DNA of 64,000 bases from Rhytidiadelphus loreus (taxonomy: Eukaryota > Streptophyta > Bryopsida > Hypnales > Hylocomiaceae). The DNA lies in contig OX344765.1 in NCBI GenBank assembly GCA_947034895.1, positions 439,001 through 503,000 of the forward strand, given 5' to 3'. The translations under genes and the position numbers were made by a program. The notes beneath the pieces are model-generated. The model ran no database searches and was not told where the DNA came from. It saw nothing but the letters and a program-made list of their open reading frames with translations. Within the stretch, counting starts at the first letter, position 1, and every line of letters starts with the position of its first letter. Below are positions 12,110-23,000 of this stretch, piece by piece.

Positions 12110-12890
12110 AAACAAAAAGTTCAAATTTTTATAAGTACTATCAATTTTTTTAGTTTAAATTGTAATGGTATGAATTCAAACTAGAGATGTTATGGATAAC
12201 ATAGGAATAAAAAATACAAGAATATCACTTATGTATTGAAAGATTATGATGTTTGATAAAAAAAATGTGTTAAAATTGCATTAGAAGAGATTTCGCTTCT
12301 TTGGAGGGCTACGGGAACATAGTCATAGCAACCTACTTACCTACTAACGTGGCTGAGAGTCCAAGAGACTACCATGTCAATAAATAATAAATAACATTTT
12401 TTTATTCAAATTCAAATTATTTTTTTAAATTTTAAATTCAAATTTCAAACAAAAGTGGTTGGTTCCTAGCGATGAGAACCAACCCGAAATGGCCCTCCTA
12501 GCGGGTTGAAACACATCTAATGTAAAAGTTATTTGTAGTCTTTCAATTTTTTTTTTTTACATCAAATCTCAAATTGAGGTTATGACAAGATTATGGGGTT
12601 AAGGGACATAACATGCACAACTACAATTGATGTACAACTTCTCAAAATCCATTACAAATTTTTTTTGAATGAATTTTGAATGTAATTTTTCCCTAGATGT
12701 ATTTGAAACTAATCTCGTAGAGCCCCTAACGCACTAAAGATCAAGATTTGCAATGAACACCTTTGCACATAATCTTCAATAGAAAAATCACAAACAATTT
12801 TTTTCAAAACTAGATTTTTTATCAAAGTTTAGTCAAAACCAAAATATAGTGCTTTGGAGGGCATTTAGAGGTTAAATTGAAGGATTTCTT
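12110..12890 (+). repeat. Diverged relative of the TTAA-bounded element at 37253-39087
   Basis: The sequence aligns with about 37320-37925 through shared blocks such as ATCAAGATTTGCAATG, TTTTTTTGAATGAATTT and AACATGCA. It is interrupted by the CATTAG-type MITE at 12279-12522, which is absent from the 37 kb relative. It is non-coding. Confidence 0.65.
12279..12522 (+). mobile_element. MITE of the CATTAGATGG family, nested
   Basis: A 244-bp insertion starts CATTAGAAG and ends ACATCTAATG. It splits the repeat described for 12110-12890. The paralogous stretch near 37455-37475 runs from GTGTTAAAAC straight to AGTCTTTCAAT without it, which gives an empty site. The GC-richer interior matches the other family members. 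Confidence 0.7.
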
Positions 12891-13494
12891 TTGATAAAAA
12901 TCAATGAACTCAATATCAAAAAATAAAAACGTATTGCAAGTCTAGGGAGTCAAAGCAAATTAAAACATATTATTTTCCATTATAGATATAACTAAAGTAG
13001 GGACTACCATAAAATATTTCATTTGGATATTCCATACTAACAAAGTTTTAAAAGATTAAAGTTTTTCTTTGTAGATGTTATAAAATTGTTTCTTCAATGG
13101 ATATAGTTATTAATTAACTAGACATACATCTAATGAAGATGGTGCTTTTGGATCATTGGTGCATTTGGGAGTACCTACCTTAGTATACTTGTCTTCTCTA
13201 ATCCTCAATTGAGTTCATTTCATTACTCTAATGATTATCCAAAAGATTCATACACATGTATAGATAATTTCATAAAATGGCATATTCCATACGCCATTTT
13301 TAGACCATGTGATCTAAACCATAAAAGTGTCATTTAGAATTGATTGTATAGATTTTAGACATCTAGGATTGGTATAGATTTCAAATCATGTGATCTAAAC
13401 TATAAAAGTTTCAATTAGGATAGGAATAGATTTTAGACACTTAAGATAGGTGTAGATTATAGACCAATTTTAAATCACACAATCTAAACCATAA
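12891..13494. other. AT-rich repeats, no gene
   Basis: The right part (about 13290-13494) holds several degenerate copies of the CATGTGATCTAAACCATAAA module also found near 11715. Nothing else is recognised. Confidence 0.5.
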
Positions 13495-14205
13495 AAAGTG
13501 CTAAAGTTGCAGAATCATGGGGTGAATGCAAGAAACACCGGTACTATTTGGCGTCACAATTGGAATGACAGAGATGCAATTTGCCATATCTTTTGGGAAA
13601 TGAAGTCCATGTACTTGAAATTTTTATTGGAGATGGCTAACTTGGAAGTCCTTAGATTCCTTACTTTTGAGAAATTTTGAAAAAAAATCCTTTAATTAAA
13701 TTGTAATTTACCTAATTTGTCACACTTTGCGTTTTAGGGGTTTTTAGTACTGTGGAGCATCCAAAAATGATGATGTACGTCTAGGATTGTTGTGGGCTAT
13801 TGCCACAATAGAAGGGCATGTGCTCACCAAAGGGCATTAAAAAAAACACAATTCTTTGTCTTCAACATGCATGCAAATAGGGGTCCCTTGCCTATAGCGC
13901 TCCTAACATTTATGATGGTTTCAATTTTTAGTTTTTGGTGAAATGTAATCACTATCAAGTCTCTACAAATGGCGAATTTTTAGTTTTTTTTTATTCATGA
14001 TTTTCTAATTATTATTAATTTATACTTAATTTTATCTACTTTCTGTGATAAACTGTCATTTTTTTTTAAGTAGTACTTTTTAGTATTATAAAGTACTTAA
14101 AAGTACTATTGGCCGTTGATTTTTCAGATCAACGGCTGAGATTGCTCCGTTTTGCAGTACTAGCAGTACTTGTAGTATTGGGTAGAAAAAACGCAGTTTT
14201 GGCAG
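13495..14205 (+). repeat. Dispersed repeat, copy B (inverted copy of 1-720)
   Basis: This is the reverse-complement counterpart of the first 720 bases of the window. With that copy it brackets the catalase island in inverted orientation about 13 kb apart. The open frame starting near 13498 lies entirely inside the repeat and is not conserved as protein, so it is not called a gene. Confidence 0.75.
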
Positions 14206-14774
14206 ATAGCTCCCTAAATCGTTCGGTGTTTCTTGCATCCACCCCATGGTTGCTATTATGTGAGCCTAAGATCTTGAGCCCACCCTTAAATTATATAAAT
14301 TTTGTTAATAAGTTCTAAGAAAAGAAAGTTTTCAAATTATTGTCTAAAAATAGAAAAACTTACTATTTATAGTAAGTTTTAGGACCTATGGTCGTGTCTC
14401 CTAAAACCATGGATTGTGTTAAATTTTTAACTTTATTGTCTTAAAATTCTTATTTTCTATGAATTTAGTCTTTACTCATTTTAACTTTTTTGCAAAGTTC
14501 TAGCACTTATGACATGTGTAGAATGAATGGACAGCTTGAAGGTTAGTGTGAGATGAATACCTCATATCATTGTGGTAGACATCTTGCTCCAATGTTTCAA
14601 TGTTTAGAATAAAAAATTCAGAATTGTGAAAATGATTTCTTAGCATCATTGTAAATTTGTAATATCCTACCACACCTTCATATCTTAAAAAAAATTGATG
14701 GACATTGGAGGAAGAGAAGGTTTAGGGTTTAGGGGTGCATGGCATCCTACTAAGAAATTAAAAAAAAACAAGTG
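14206..14774. other. AT-rich DNA, nothing recognised
   Basis: No gene or element ends are seen. This is the downstream flank into which the LINE inserted. Confidence 0.5.
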
Positions 14775-14790
14775 AAGGAAGTGAGAACTT
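14775..14790. repeat. Target-site duplication of the LINE, 3' side
   Basis: AAGGAAGTGAGAACTT occurs here, directly next to the 17-base T tract (14789-14805) that is the LINE poly(A) tail read on the plus strand. The identical 16-mer lies at 22715-22730 beyond the 5' end of the LINE. The last two T bases are ambiguous with the tail. Confidence 0.9.
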
Positions 14791-15046
14791 TTTTTTTTTT
14801 TTTTTGAAACAAATGGGAACACCATTGTATTAAAAGACAGGAAACAAACAACAACCAAGCCAGAGGCTGGACAAATGAAGAGAGATAAGAGCAAAAAGAA
14901 CCAAAGAGGACCTAAACAAAATTAAAAAAAACAGAGACAACCTAACTGAATTGGCAGAGAAGAGGACCCTCCCTCTTCCAAATAATAGTATCTTCAGTCC
15001 TCTTGGCGATGATCGCAGAACTAAGCCACACCTTATCAAATTTCGT

Positions 15047-18000
15047 CTAATGCCTAGTTGAGTGTTGAGGGTGTGATTGAGCTCCCTGAAGTGTTTTGAT
15101 AAAAGCCGCCCGCCCCAAATCGAGAATGGACTCCCAGAGAGTGCTTTGAAGACGAGTGGTTGACCATCGATCACTATTGAAAACAGCACTATTTCGTGCA
15201 ATCCAAATGGTCCACAAGGCGGAGCCTCGCAAGAGAGTCCAAATAGTTATAACAACATTGAATTTCCTCGGAAAGGAAGAACCAAAAATGCATTGTAGGG
15301 CGGTGAACCGACGATGAGGACCAAGAATCGGTGCTTCGCTATGGATGTGGTGGATGATCGATTGGACATAGGACCAGACCACCTGCGCAAGGGAACAATA
15401 GTAGAATCTGTGGACCGGAGTTTCTTCAGTGTCGGGAGGGCAACATGCGCAGTTGGTGTCAATCTCAGGGGCGATCTGCGCTCGCCAGGAGTTAACAACT
15501 ACGGCATTGTGCCATACCGACCACATGAATGACACCTATTTGTGTGGTCGGGCATGGTGCCAAAGATCCCTCCAGTCAGATGCAAAGGTGTTCAATAGAA
15601 GGCCTAGCCACTTGGTTGGGATCGGTCTCTGTAATTGGTTGAGGCTGGTGAGGAGTCTGCGTCTCGTGTTGGCATTGTAATCAAATAATGGTTTACCATT
15701 TGACCATTGCCAACGGCCTGGATCGAAGGTCAACCGTCGAGAAGTGCCAATGAATACCAAATAAGGTGGCTGACGCTGACCTTTTTTAATATAGACTATA
15801 CGAATCCGACGCACAAAACCGTGATATAGTTGCGATGTGCTGACAGTTGGGGTGGGGGATAGCTGTCGAGAAAGAACTTCCATCGTGAAGCTTGCGGAAT
15901 CTAGGGGCCGAGTAATGTCCTGTTGTTGGGGTTGAAGAAGATCCGCACTGTGGGCTTCTAGCTTCCAAACAATGGCTGGGAGCGGGTCTGCGATGTGGTT
16001 AAAGACTCCGACCCACTCGTTCTGCATAATAGCTTCAGCTTGGTGGACGAGGAGTTGAATCCACTCCGGGGGAACTGAGGACAGAAGGAAAGACCATTGG
16101 GGTCGTTCGCCTGTAAGCAAGGGGAATTCTTGAGAAATGGTTTCCCATGTCTTAAAATCACTGCTATGGATCTCCTACAGGTCCCCGATTGTTTTGAGTC
16201 CACTCCTCGCTAATAACTTGCCTCGGTCTACTGAAAATCGAAAGTTAGAGCCTATATAGGTATTTGACCACTAGATGCTCGTGGAGAGCACCTCATCAAA
16301 GTTTGAGGGCGGTATCTGCTGAAGATGGAGGACTATTTTCCGCCAAGCTGATGTAATCTTGTTCCATACTGGGGAGCCTTTTGTAACTGATGGCTTGTGG
16401 ACCATTAGCCAGGAGGTAGACGGGTACCAGTAACCATGCATGGAGTGCGGTTTCATCTTTTCTATCATGTGTCTAAGTAGCAGCTTCAGCCCTGGTATTC
16501 CTGGTTCAATAGCAAATAATACCCATTTTGACAGAAGAGCGGTAAGAGTCACCTCAAGGTCAAGCAGTTTGAGTCCGCCGATAGTTTTGGAGAGGCAGCA
16601 GTCGTGCCAAGAAACACGTGTGTGAGACATGTGCTCGGTCCCATTCCACAAGAAGTTCCTGGCGCTGCGATGTACATTCCAAAAGGCTTGTATAGAGCCA
16701 CCCCAAATGGCTGCGAAATAATAGATGGTGGACAGGAGGACAACATTCACTACAGTCGCCCTTCCTGCTAGTGATAGCCGTTGGGTTGTCCAATATGCTA
16801 ATTTTTTTGTAATTTTTTGGTGGAGGAAGGAATCAACATCCGTTGTTTCTAAAGAAATTCCGAATGGGGCTCCCAACAACTTTGTGAGTGACCCTGGAGG
16901 GGCCCAGGAGAGTCCGAACTACTGCAGCCACTCTAGGTGGGCTTCGGTTGAGAACCAATACCCAAGGCTCTTGGTCCAGTTTACCGTCAGACCAGTAGCA
17001 GCTCCAAACTTTTCAATTAGAGAAATCGCATTCCTCAGATTGGTTTCACGGCCTAAAATTGAAAGTCTTGTATCGTCTGCATATTGAGACAGGAGTTGTT
17101 GATCATCGCAATTTGGGAGACGGATTCCTTGAATGTTCCCTAAACGTTTCTCCTCTTTGGCTGCCATATTGAATGCCTCACCTACAAGCAAAAACAGATA
17201 TGGAGCCAGCGGGCAACCCTGCCGAACCCCTCTGCAAATTGGGAATTGAGGTGTCCCTTGTCCGTTTAGCAGAACCAAAGCTGATGCATCATTGAGAAGC
17301 ATTTTGACTATGAGAATAAAAGCCTCTGGAATTCCAATCTTCTGCATCATTTGGAACAAGAAGTCCCATGAGATTACATCGTATGCCTTAACAAAATCCA
17401 GTTTGAGAAAGATAAGATCTTGATTGGAGTCTTGGGCCCACTGGACGGTCTCATATTGCAAAAGAATGTTGTCTAGGATATATCTATGTGGCAAAAAGGC
17501 GGACTGGTCAGGGCTGATTATATCCTTCAGAATGTTTTGGAGTCGCAGTTGAAGAGCTTTTGCCAAGATCTTATAGGATGAGTTCAATAAGGTAATAGGG
17601 CGCCAGTTGGAGAGATCGGCGTGGTCTCCTGATTTGTGAATGAGAGTAATGATTCCTGAAATCATACCCGGGGGCAGGCGGCCTTCGTGCACTGCTGATT
17701 GTAGCATTGCTGTAAATTCATTGCCAATCAGGTCCCAGAATCTGATGTAGAATTCCGTAATGATGTCATCGGAGCCCGGATTGTGCCCCTTGGCCATCTA
17801 AAGCAGTGAGCCCTGAAGCTCGGTCTGGGTAAGTGGTTGACTTAGGAAGTCTTTCATGGGCTGGTCTAGCCGGCTGGAGACGCTCGATAGTATACTCTCC
17901 CTTGCTGTTGTAATTTCGGGGGTTACAGTTTCTTGGGCGTATAGGCAGGTATAGAAATTAGTACAGATGTTTTCAATATCTCCACGTTCCTGATGAATGA

Positions 18001-20162
18001 CGCCCTGGCTATCTTTCAACTCTGTGATAAACGACAATTTCGGAGATTTCCTAACGGCCTAGAAGAATTCTGCCGTAAGTTTATCCCCGTACAATCCCCA
18101 CTGTGCTCTGGACCTGATCTTATGACCCTCGAGCTTCCTATATTCGAACTCTTCTAGGTGGGCCCGAAGAGTATTGACTTTGTCTTGCAACTGGGCTGAC
18201 TGAAGGAGGTTCTGCAGCTGCATATTCTTGCTGTCTAAGTTGGCGCTTAGGTGCCTCTCCAGTTCCTGAAAGCCATGAGCCTTTTGTACACAATATAGTC
18301 TGTAAAAACGAGTGACTAGTTTGAGTTTAGAAAAGAATAACAGATGAGGTGGGACCTTAGACCAAATTCAGCGGATCTAGAGGCTGGCTTCGTCAAGGAA
18401 CTAGGAAGACATTTTCCATCTGTTAGGGCGGGGGACAGGTTGGGATAGCTCTAGAGTTATGGAAATTGGATAGTGATCTGATCTAGTATGATCACCTCGA
18501 ATTCTGTATTCCAAAATCTTACGAGGGCTCACCAAGGAGTCCGGAAAAATGTAGATTCTGTCTAAACGGGCCATCACTCTTGCACCGTCGCTACGGGAAT
18601 TATCCTATGAAAATAAGAGAATAGGGTCCGTCCTCGGGTATTCCTCTATGTGCAGCAGGTCCTTAAGACCATTAAAAAGTAGCCGTTCTTGGCTTAGCAT
18701 TGTCTTCCCGCAGCTACTTGATTTGTCGCAGCACCTTACTACGGTGTTGAAGTCCCCGAGGAGAATCCACCGACAGGCGACTAGGAGTTCACGACTGACC
18801 GTTTCCCATAGTAGTCTGCGAGCATGAGGCTCATTCACTAGAAGAAAATAAGGGGTTTTGCAACTACAGTATGCAACTCATTTTGTAGTTGCATAGGACG
18901 TTTGCAACTAGGTGACAATGTAGAGTCCGTAGTTGCAGTGGACAAGTCGCATTAGTTGCAGTCTAGTTGCAAGGTTTTTTGTCATCCGACACCATACAAA
19001 GAACTTCATCCTTGTGTGCAACTTGTTTGCAACTTGCTTGCAACTTGTAGATTTGTAAATTTTAAAATATAAATCTCAATGATTTGTAGATTTCAGATTT
19101 TCAGATCTACCTCCTTTCTAGATTTTAGAATTTCAGAACTACCTTTTTCTTAGATTTTTGAATTTCAAATCTATCTTTTTCTAGATTTCAAAATTTCAAA
19201 TCTACCCTCTTCCTAGATTTCAAAATTTCAGATCTACCTTCTTCCTAGATTTCAAAATTCAATTTCCTAGATTATAAAATTTCTTGAATTTTAATTATTT
19301 TTTAAATTCTTATATACAAAATCTACAAATTGTAGAAACCCACAAATTATAGAAATCTTAGAATTCTATCAAAAGAATTCATTACATAAGACTATAACAA
19401 CTTACAAGTCTTATATGTTCAATCTAATGGTACTCTTTACAATTGATATGGGTCAAATGATATAACACGAATGGAAATGAACTTTGAAAGCAACTAGGAA
19501 ACAACTAGAGTGCAACTAAGAAACAACTAGCGTACAACTAGGAAACAACTATGGTCATTTTACAGTTGCATAATAGTTGCATAGGACACTAGTTGTTTCC
19601 TAGTCTTTTTTTGCAACTACAGAATGACTACTTTGCAACTAAAACAATGAATGAATGTTGTAAAACAATGACACAAAACAACTACATTAGATTTGGTGCA
19701 AATAGAGAGGAAACTAGTTGCATGACAGTTGCATAGGGCACTAGTTGCATAGTAGTTGGTTGTGCCGGACGTGTTTTTCTTCTAGTGATTGGGAGCGTAT
19801 AAGTTAACGAAGCCCAGATCACCTCCTAGGATCCTCGAGAGGATGAACCAGATGGCCCTTCCACCGAATAGGAAACCTGACTGAGAAATGAAGTTGGACC
19901 ATTTAGGGGTGATGAAGGATGCCACTACTCCTTTGCCGGCTTGGTCTCCGTCTAGTGTATAGCCTAGCTCAGCATCAGAGAACAATGTTGTTGCTCTCTT
20001 CCATACCTTACGCCCAAGATTTAGGGCGCCCACCCCTCAAAGTTTATGTTCTTGTATGAAAAGGAAATCTACTGGATTCTTGTGGATATAATTGCGGAGG
20101 TTATCTACTGCTGAGGGGTCATTCAAGCCCTTGATGTTTTGAGATAAGATTCTAATCTTCAT
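15047..20162 (-). pseudogene. LINE ORF2 (endonuclease, reverse transcriptase), broken
   Basis: Translation would start at 20162 with MKIRILSQNIKGLND. The APE-type endonuclease follows: the N/G-L motif, FLFIQEHK with the catalytic glutamate, VNLYAPN and WILLGDFN. The CACTA element sits between YAPN and EPHARR. The reverse transcriptase covers about 17797-16919 with LIHKSGD, LKLDFVKAYD (motif A), RGVRQGCPLAP and QYADD at 17083-17072 (motif C). The C-terminal part (16879-15047) ends in a zinc-binding reverse transcriptase module, C-x-CC then H-x-F-x2-C. Stops include one after EHKL near 20041, one just before MAKGHNP near 17800 and one near 16918. The enzyme is therefore dead here. Confidence 0.88.
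18836..19787. mobile_element. Non-autonomous CACTA element inserted in the LINE
   Basis: The 952-bp element begins CACTAGAAGAAAA and ends TTTTCTTCTAGTG, a 13-bp perfect terminal inverted repeat starting CACTA. It is flanked by a 3-bp duplication, ATT at 18833-18835 and at 19788-19790, as expected for the CACTA (En/Spm) superfamily. Both subterminal regions carry many direct and inverted copies of TAGTTGCA / TGCAACTA, the kind of motif array bound by CACTA accessory proteins. No transposase is encoded. Removing the element with one ATT joins LINE codons YAPN and EPHARR in frame, so it is a clean insertion into the LINE endonuclease. Confidence 0.94.
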
Positions 20163-22416
20163 TGTTGCGCGGATCGAGAGTTTTCCTAGCGCTCTCTATA
20201 CGGTCCGTGGCTCTTGTTCTTCTGTATTCCCACACATCCATGGTAGGGTCGGTTGTGACCAGCTCCACCCTATCCTGCATGTGTTTGGATAATTCACCTC
20301 TGCGCTTTCGGGCTGTGGCTTTAACTTGTCTCAATGATAACTCTCCCCCTGCACGTGAAGTAGACGGAGCGGGATCCTCATTTGGCCACACCAGGAGGGA
20401 GCCCGATATATGATGAAACAATCTAATAGCTAGTGTGGACCCACTATCCGTGGATGGCGAGTTGGGTCGTGGATTCCCTTGAGGATCTGGGAGATTAAGG
20501 AGGGCATCTTCAAACTGTTCTTCATCCGGGGAGGGGTCAAATGATTGGGGAATGGGATTGTTATTTCTGTGGCGAAAAGCTTGAGATGCAGCTGCCACAG
20601 CAAGGTCTAAGGTGTTGGTGGATGGGGGGGAAGAAATTATCGAGTTAGATAATGTATGGTAAGGTTTATGTGGTATCGGAACATGAATAATTGCTAGTGA
20701 ATCTTGTTTATCTCTACCTAGGTCTGCTAGTTGAAAGGCAGGGTCGATCTATGGAGGGGTGATGGGATTCGGAGAGGAACTAGGTATTGGGGAAAGAGAG
20801 ATTGGATCAGACTAGAGGTTCTGTGCGAAGACTGTAAATAATAGGGATTTCGATCTCCATCGGGGTAGAGTCTATGTCAGAGATGTATGCAGGTTTATGG
20901 TGGGGCATGAAGGGTGGTGGTGGTGGCAAGGTATCGTTATTTTTTTTCTGAGGTTTGTTGACTAGTGGTTCGAGGTGATAAGTTGAAGTTCGACCGACAG
21001 GGGAAACCAACAGGAGGGGGACCGGGTGCAGAATGGCTGGAGATTCAGTCATCTTCGACGTAGGCTGGCTGTTGGAATTCCCAAGTTCATCTCGTCTTTA
21101 TTTTGCTGACACTTTGCGTGCCCAATAATAGCTTGAGCTAGCGGGAGAAGGAGCTTTCCCTCGTCGGTGTGTGTGACCTCGATAATGCATCGAAGTGAAG
21201 CCATCTGCATCAAGCATCGAAGGGGAGTCTGGAGTTTGGCTTTGGCGAGAGCTGTGGTGGTTATATCTCTGGCTGGTATTGTTCTTGGACGGGGCGCTAG
21301 TCGACGTTCTAGGTGTTTGGATGTTCTGAGCGACATTAGATCTTGAATCAAGGTGGGGGATACTAGTTTCAGAGAACACTGATTCTTTTTTTTCTGATGG
21401 AGTCGGTCTAGTTTTAGGGTAGTCTCTAGTCGAGTGGGTGAGATCTAGACACTAGTTGCAGCACAGCTCGATACCTTCATACGATACTGTAACTTCGGCA
21501 ATGCCTTGGGCGTCCGTTAGGCAGAGTTTATGAATCCAGCCTTGATAAAGATTCAGTGCAATACAAAACCTATGGGCGCTTAGGGTTGGGTTAGGGATAT
21601 CTGACTCAAGTACTTTCCCAAGGGTGCTAGCTATGGTAGGTGAAAACGAGAGATATTCTAGCGGGAGGTTTTGAATGGTGAGCCAATACAGGAAAAAATT
21701 TCCTTGTGGTGAAGATGAGTCAAAGGAGGTTTGTCAGGGTTGATAAGTCGTTGCTCCTCCCTTAAAGCTATGTAGACGAAGATCCAAAGTCTTCTTGACT
21801 GCCGATGCACAATCTAATTTGACATAAAAAAACCATTTCCGGCTGGCTTCTGTAGCACCACGAAGTTTGGGAAGATCTGGCGTCCCAAGTCCTCCAACCA
21901 CAAGTGGATGGTGGAGCTAGCAATGTTTCCCCCAATAAAGCAAGCAATAACTACGTGGTCTTTCAAATGCATAATTTCTTGTCCAAGATCATTGGAATCT
22001 AGAATAGTGTATGGGAGTACCTTCCTGGGTTGAACTAATCTTCCTTTCCAGTTCCATTGCCTGAGATGGGGGCCAAATTCGTACACCATAGTTGAAGATT
22101 GATTGGGGTGTGGGCCGCGGTGAGTTGGCACCTCCTGCGCAGCGGGCTCGTGCCGAGATCTACGATTTTGCTGTGGGCTCCTGTGAAGGAGGGGCAGATC
22201 TGAGGCTGTTTGTTGCGGGGCGCCGTATTCCTAGCTTCTGTGGTTCTGCCTCTGCCTCTGGCGTTGGCCTTTGTCTGACGAATCCTGACGTCGATGTTTC
22301 GCTTGTGTGGAGGGGTATCTCGTTCTTGCGTTCCTAGCATGTTTCCGATGAAGCTCCATAAACTGATCTACAGTGTACATTCTACCATTCCGAACTGCAT
22401 CACGGTAAGAGTCCAT
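20152..22416 (-). pseudogene. LINE ORF1 (nucleic-acid-binding protein), broken
   Basis: The start is MDSYRDAVRNGRMYTVDQF at 22416. A TAG near 22231 follows NHRS, and the frame then continues through HVVIACFIGGNIASSTIHLW and QKPAGNGFF, a region like the DUF4283-type domain of plant LINE ORF1. A slip in a T run near 21828 breaks the frame. A degenerate CCHC-like knuckle lies near 21440-21475 (C-x2-C-x4-H, with a stop inside it). The C-terminal part (20598-20152) reads openly and ends NNED. It would bind LINE RNA and chaperone integration. The stop overlaps the ORF2 start by 11 nt. Confidence 0.75.
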
Positions 22417-22714
22417 CTAAGCTAAGTACGATTAGCAACAATCTTATAACTGTGGATAAGATTTTAGGGTTCGGAACCAGTGTAAACAAAGCTATCTAAC
22501 TAGGTCAAGGTGGTCCGTTATTGGATCTGAGACCACCAATCGCACGCCCAAGGTGTACGCAGATCTAGTCGACAGCATCACTCTTCTAGAGGTGACAAAG
22601 TCCTTGAAAAAAACAAGAAGATCTGCAAAGTGGCGATGCCATAGCTCCGCCTGCAACCAGCGTCGCTACTCCAACCTCCCATGTAATCAACTTCTTTTTG
22701 GATTCACAGATATA

Positions 22715-22730
22715 AAGGAAGTGAGAACTT
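22715..22730. repeat. Target-site duplication of the LINE, 5' side
   Basis: AAGGAAGTGAGAACTT is identical to 14775-14790 and marks the upstream boundary of the minus-strand LINE. Confidence 0.9.
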
Positions 22731-23000
22731 CAAGGAATAAAATAAATGAAAAGAAAAGGGGAAAGAAGGAAAAATATTATCAAAATATATAGAAGGGAAA
22801 TAAAAATAGAGGAATAGAAACAGAAGGGAAACGACAAACAAATGGAAATAGAAATGGAAGGAAAATGAAAAAAATGGGAAAATGAAAAAAAATAGGAAGG
22901 AAAGAGAAAATATAAAGGATAGGAAAAGAAAGTGAGAAGAGACAGAAAAAATAGGAAAGGACAAGGGAGAATAAAGGATTAAGAAAAAAAATAAAGTAGG
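22731..23000. repeat. Purine-rich low-complexity tract
   Basis: About 270 bases are almost entirely A and G on the plus strand, with variations on GGAAARGAAAAT. Open frames on the minus strand here are only runs of F, L and S and are not genes. Confidence 0.8.

Larger units (their letters stand above)
14791..22714 (-). mobile_element. L1-type LINE retrotransposon, near full length, inactivated
   Basis: The minus-strand element has a 5' leader of about 300 nt (22714-22417), ORF1 (22416-20152), ORF2 (20162-15047), a 3' leader and a poly(A) tail at 14805-14789. The flanking 16-bp duplication shows that both ends are preserved. Excluding the inserted CACTA element, the LINE is about 7.0 kb. The order of nucleic-acid-binding ORF1, endonuclease, reverse transcriptase and C-terminal zinc-binding domain is that of plant L1 elements. 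Many in-frame TAG/TGA codons and a few frameshifts show it is no longer active. Insertion into the surrounding DNA predates the CACTA insertion. Confidence 0.92.
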
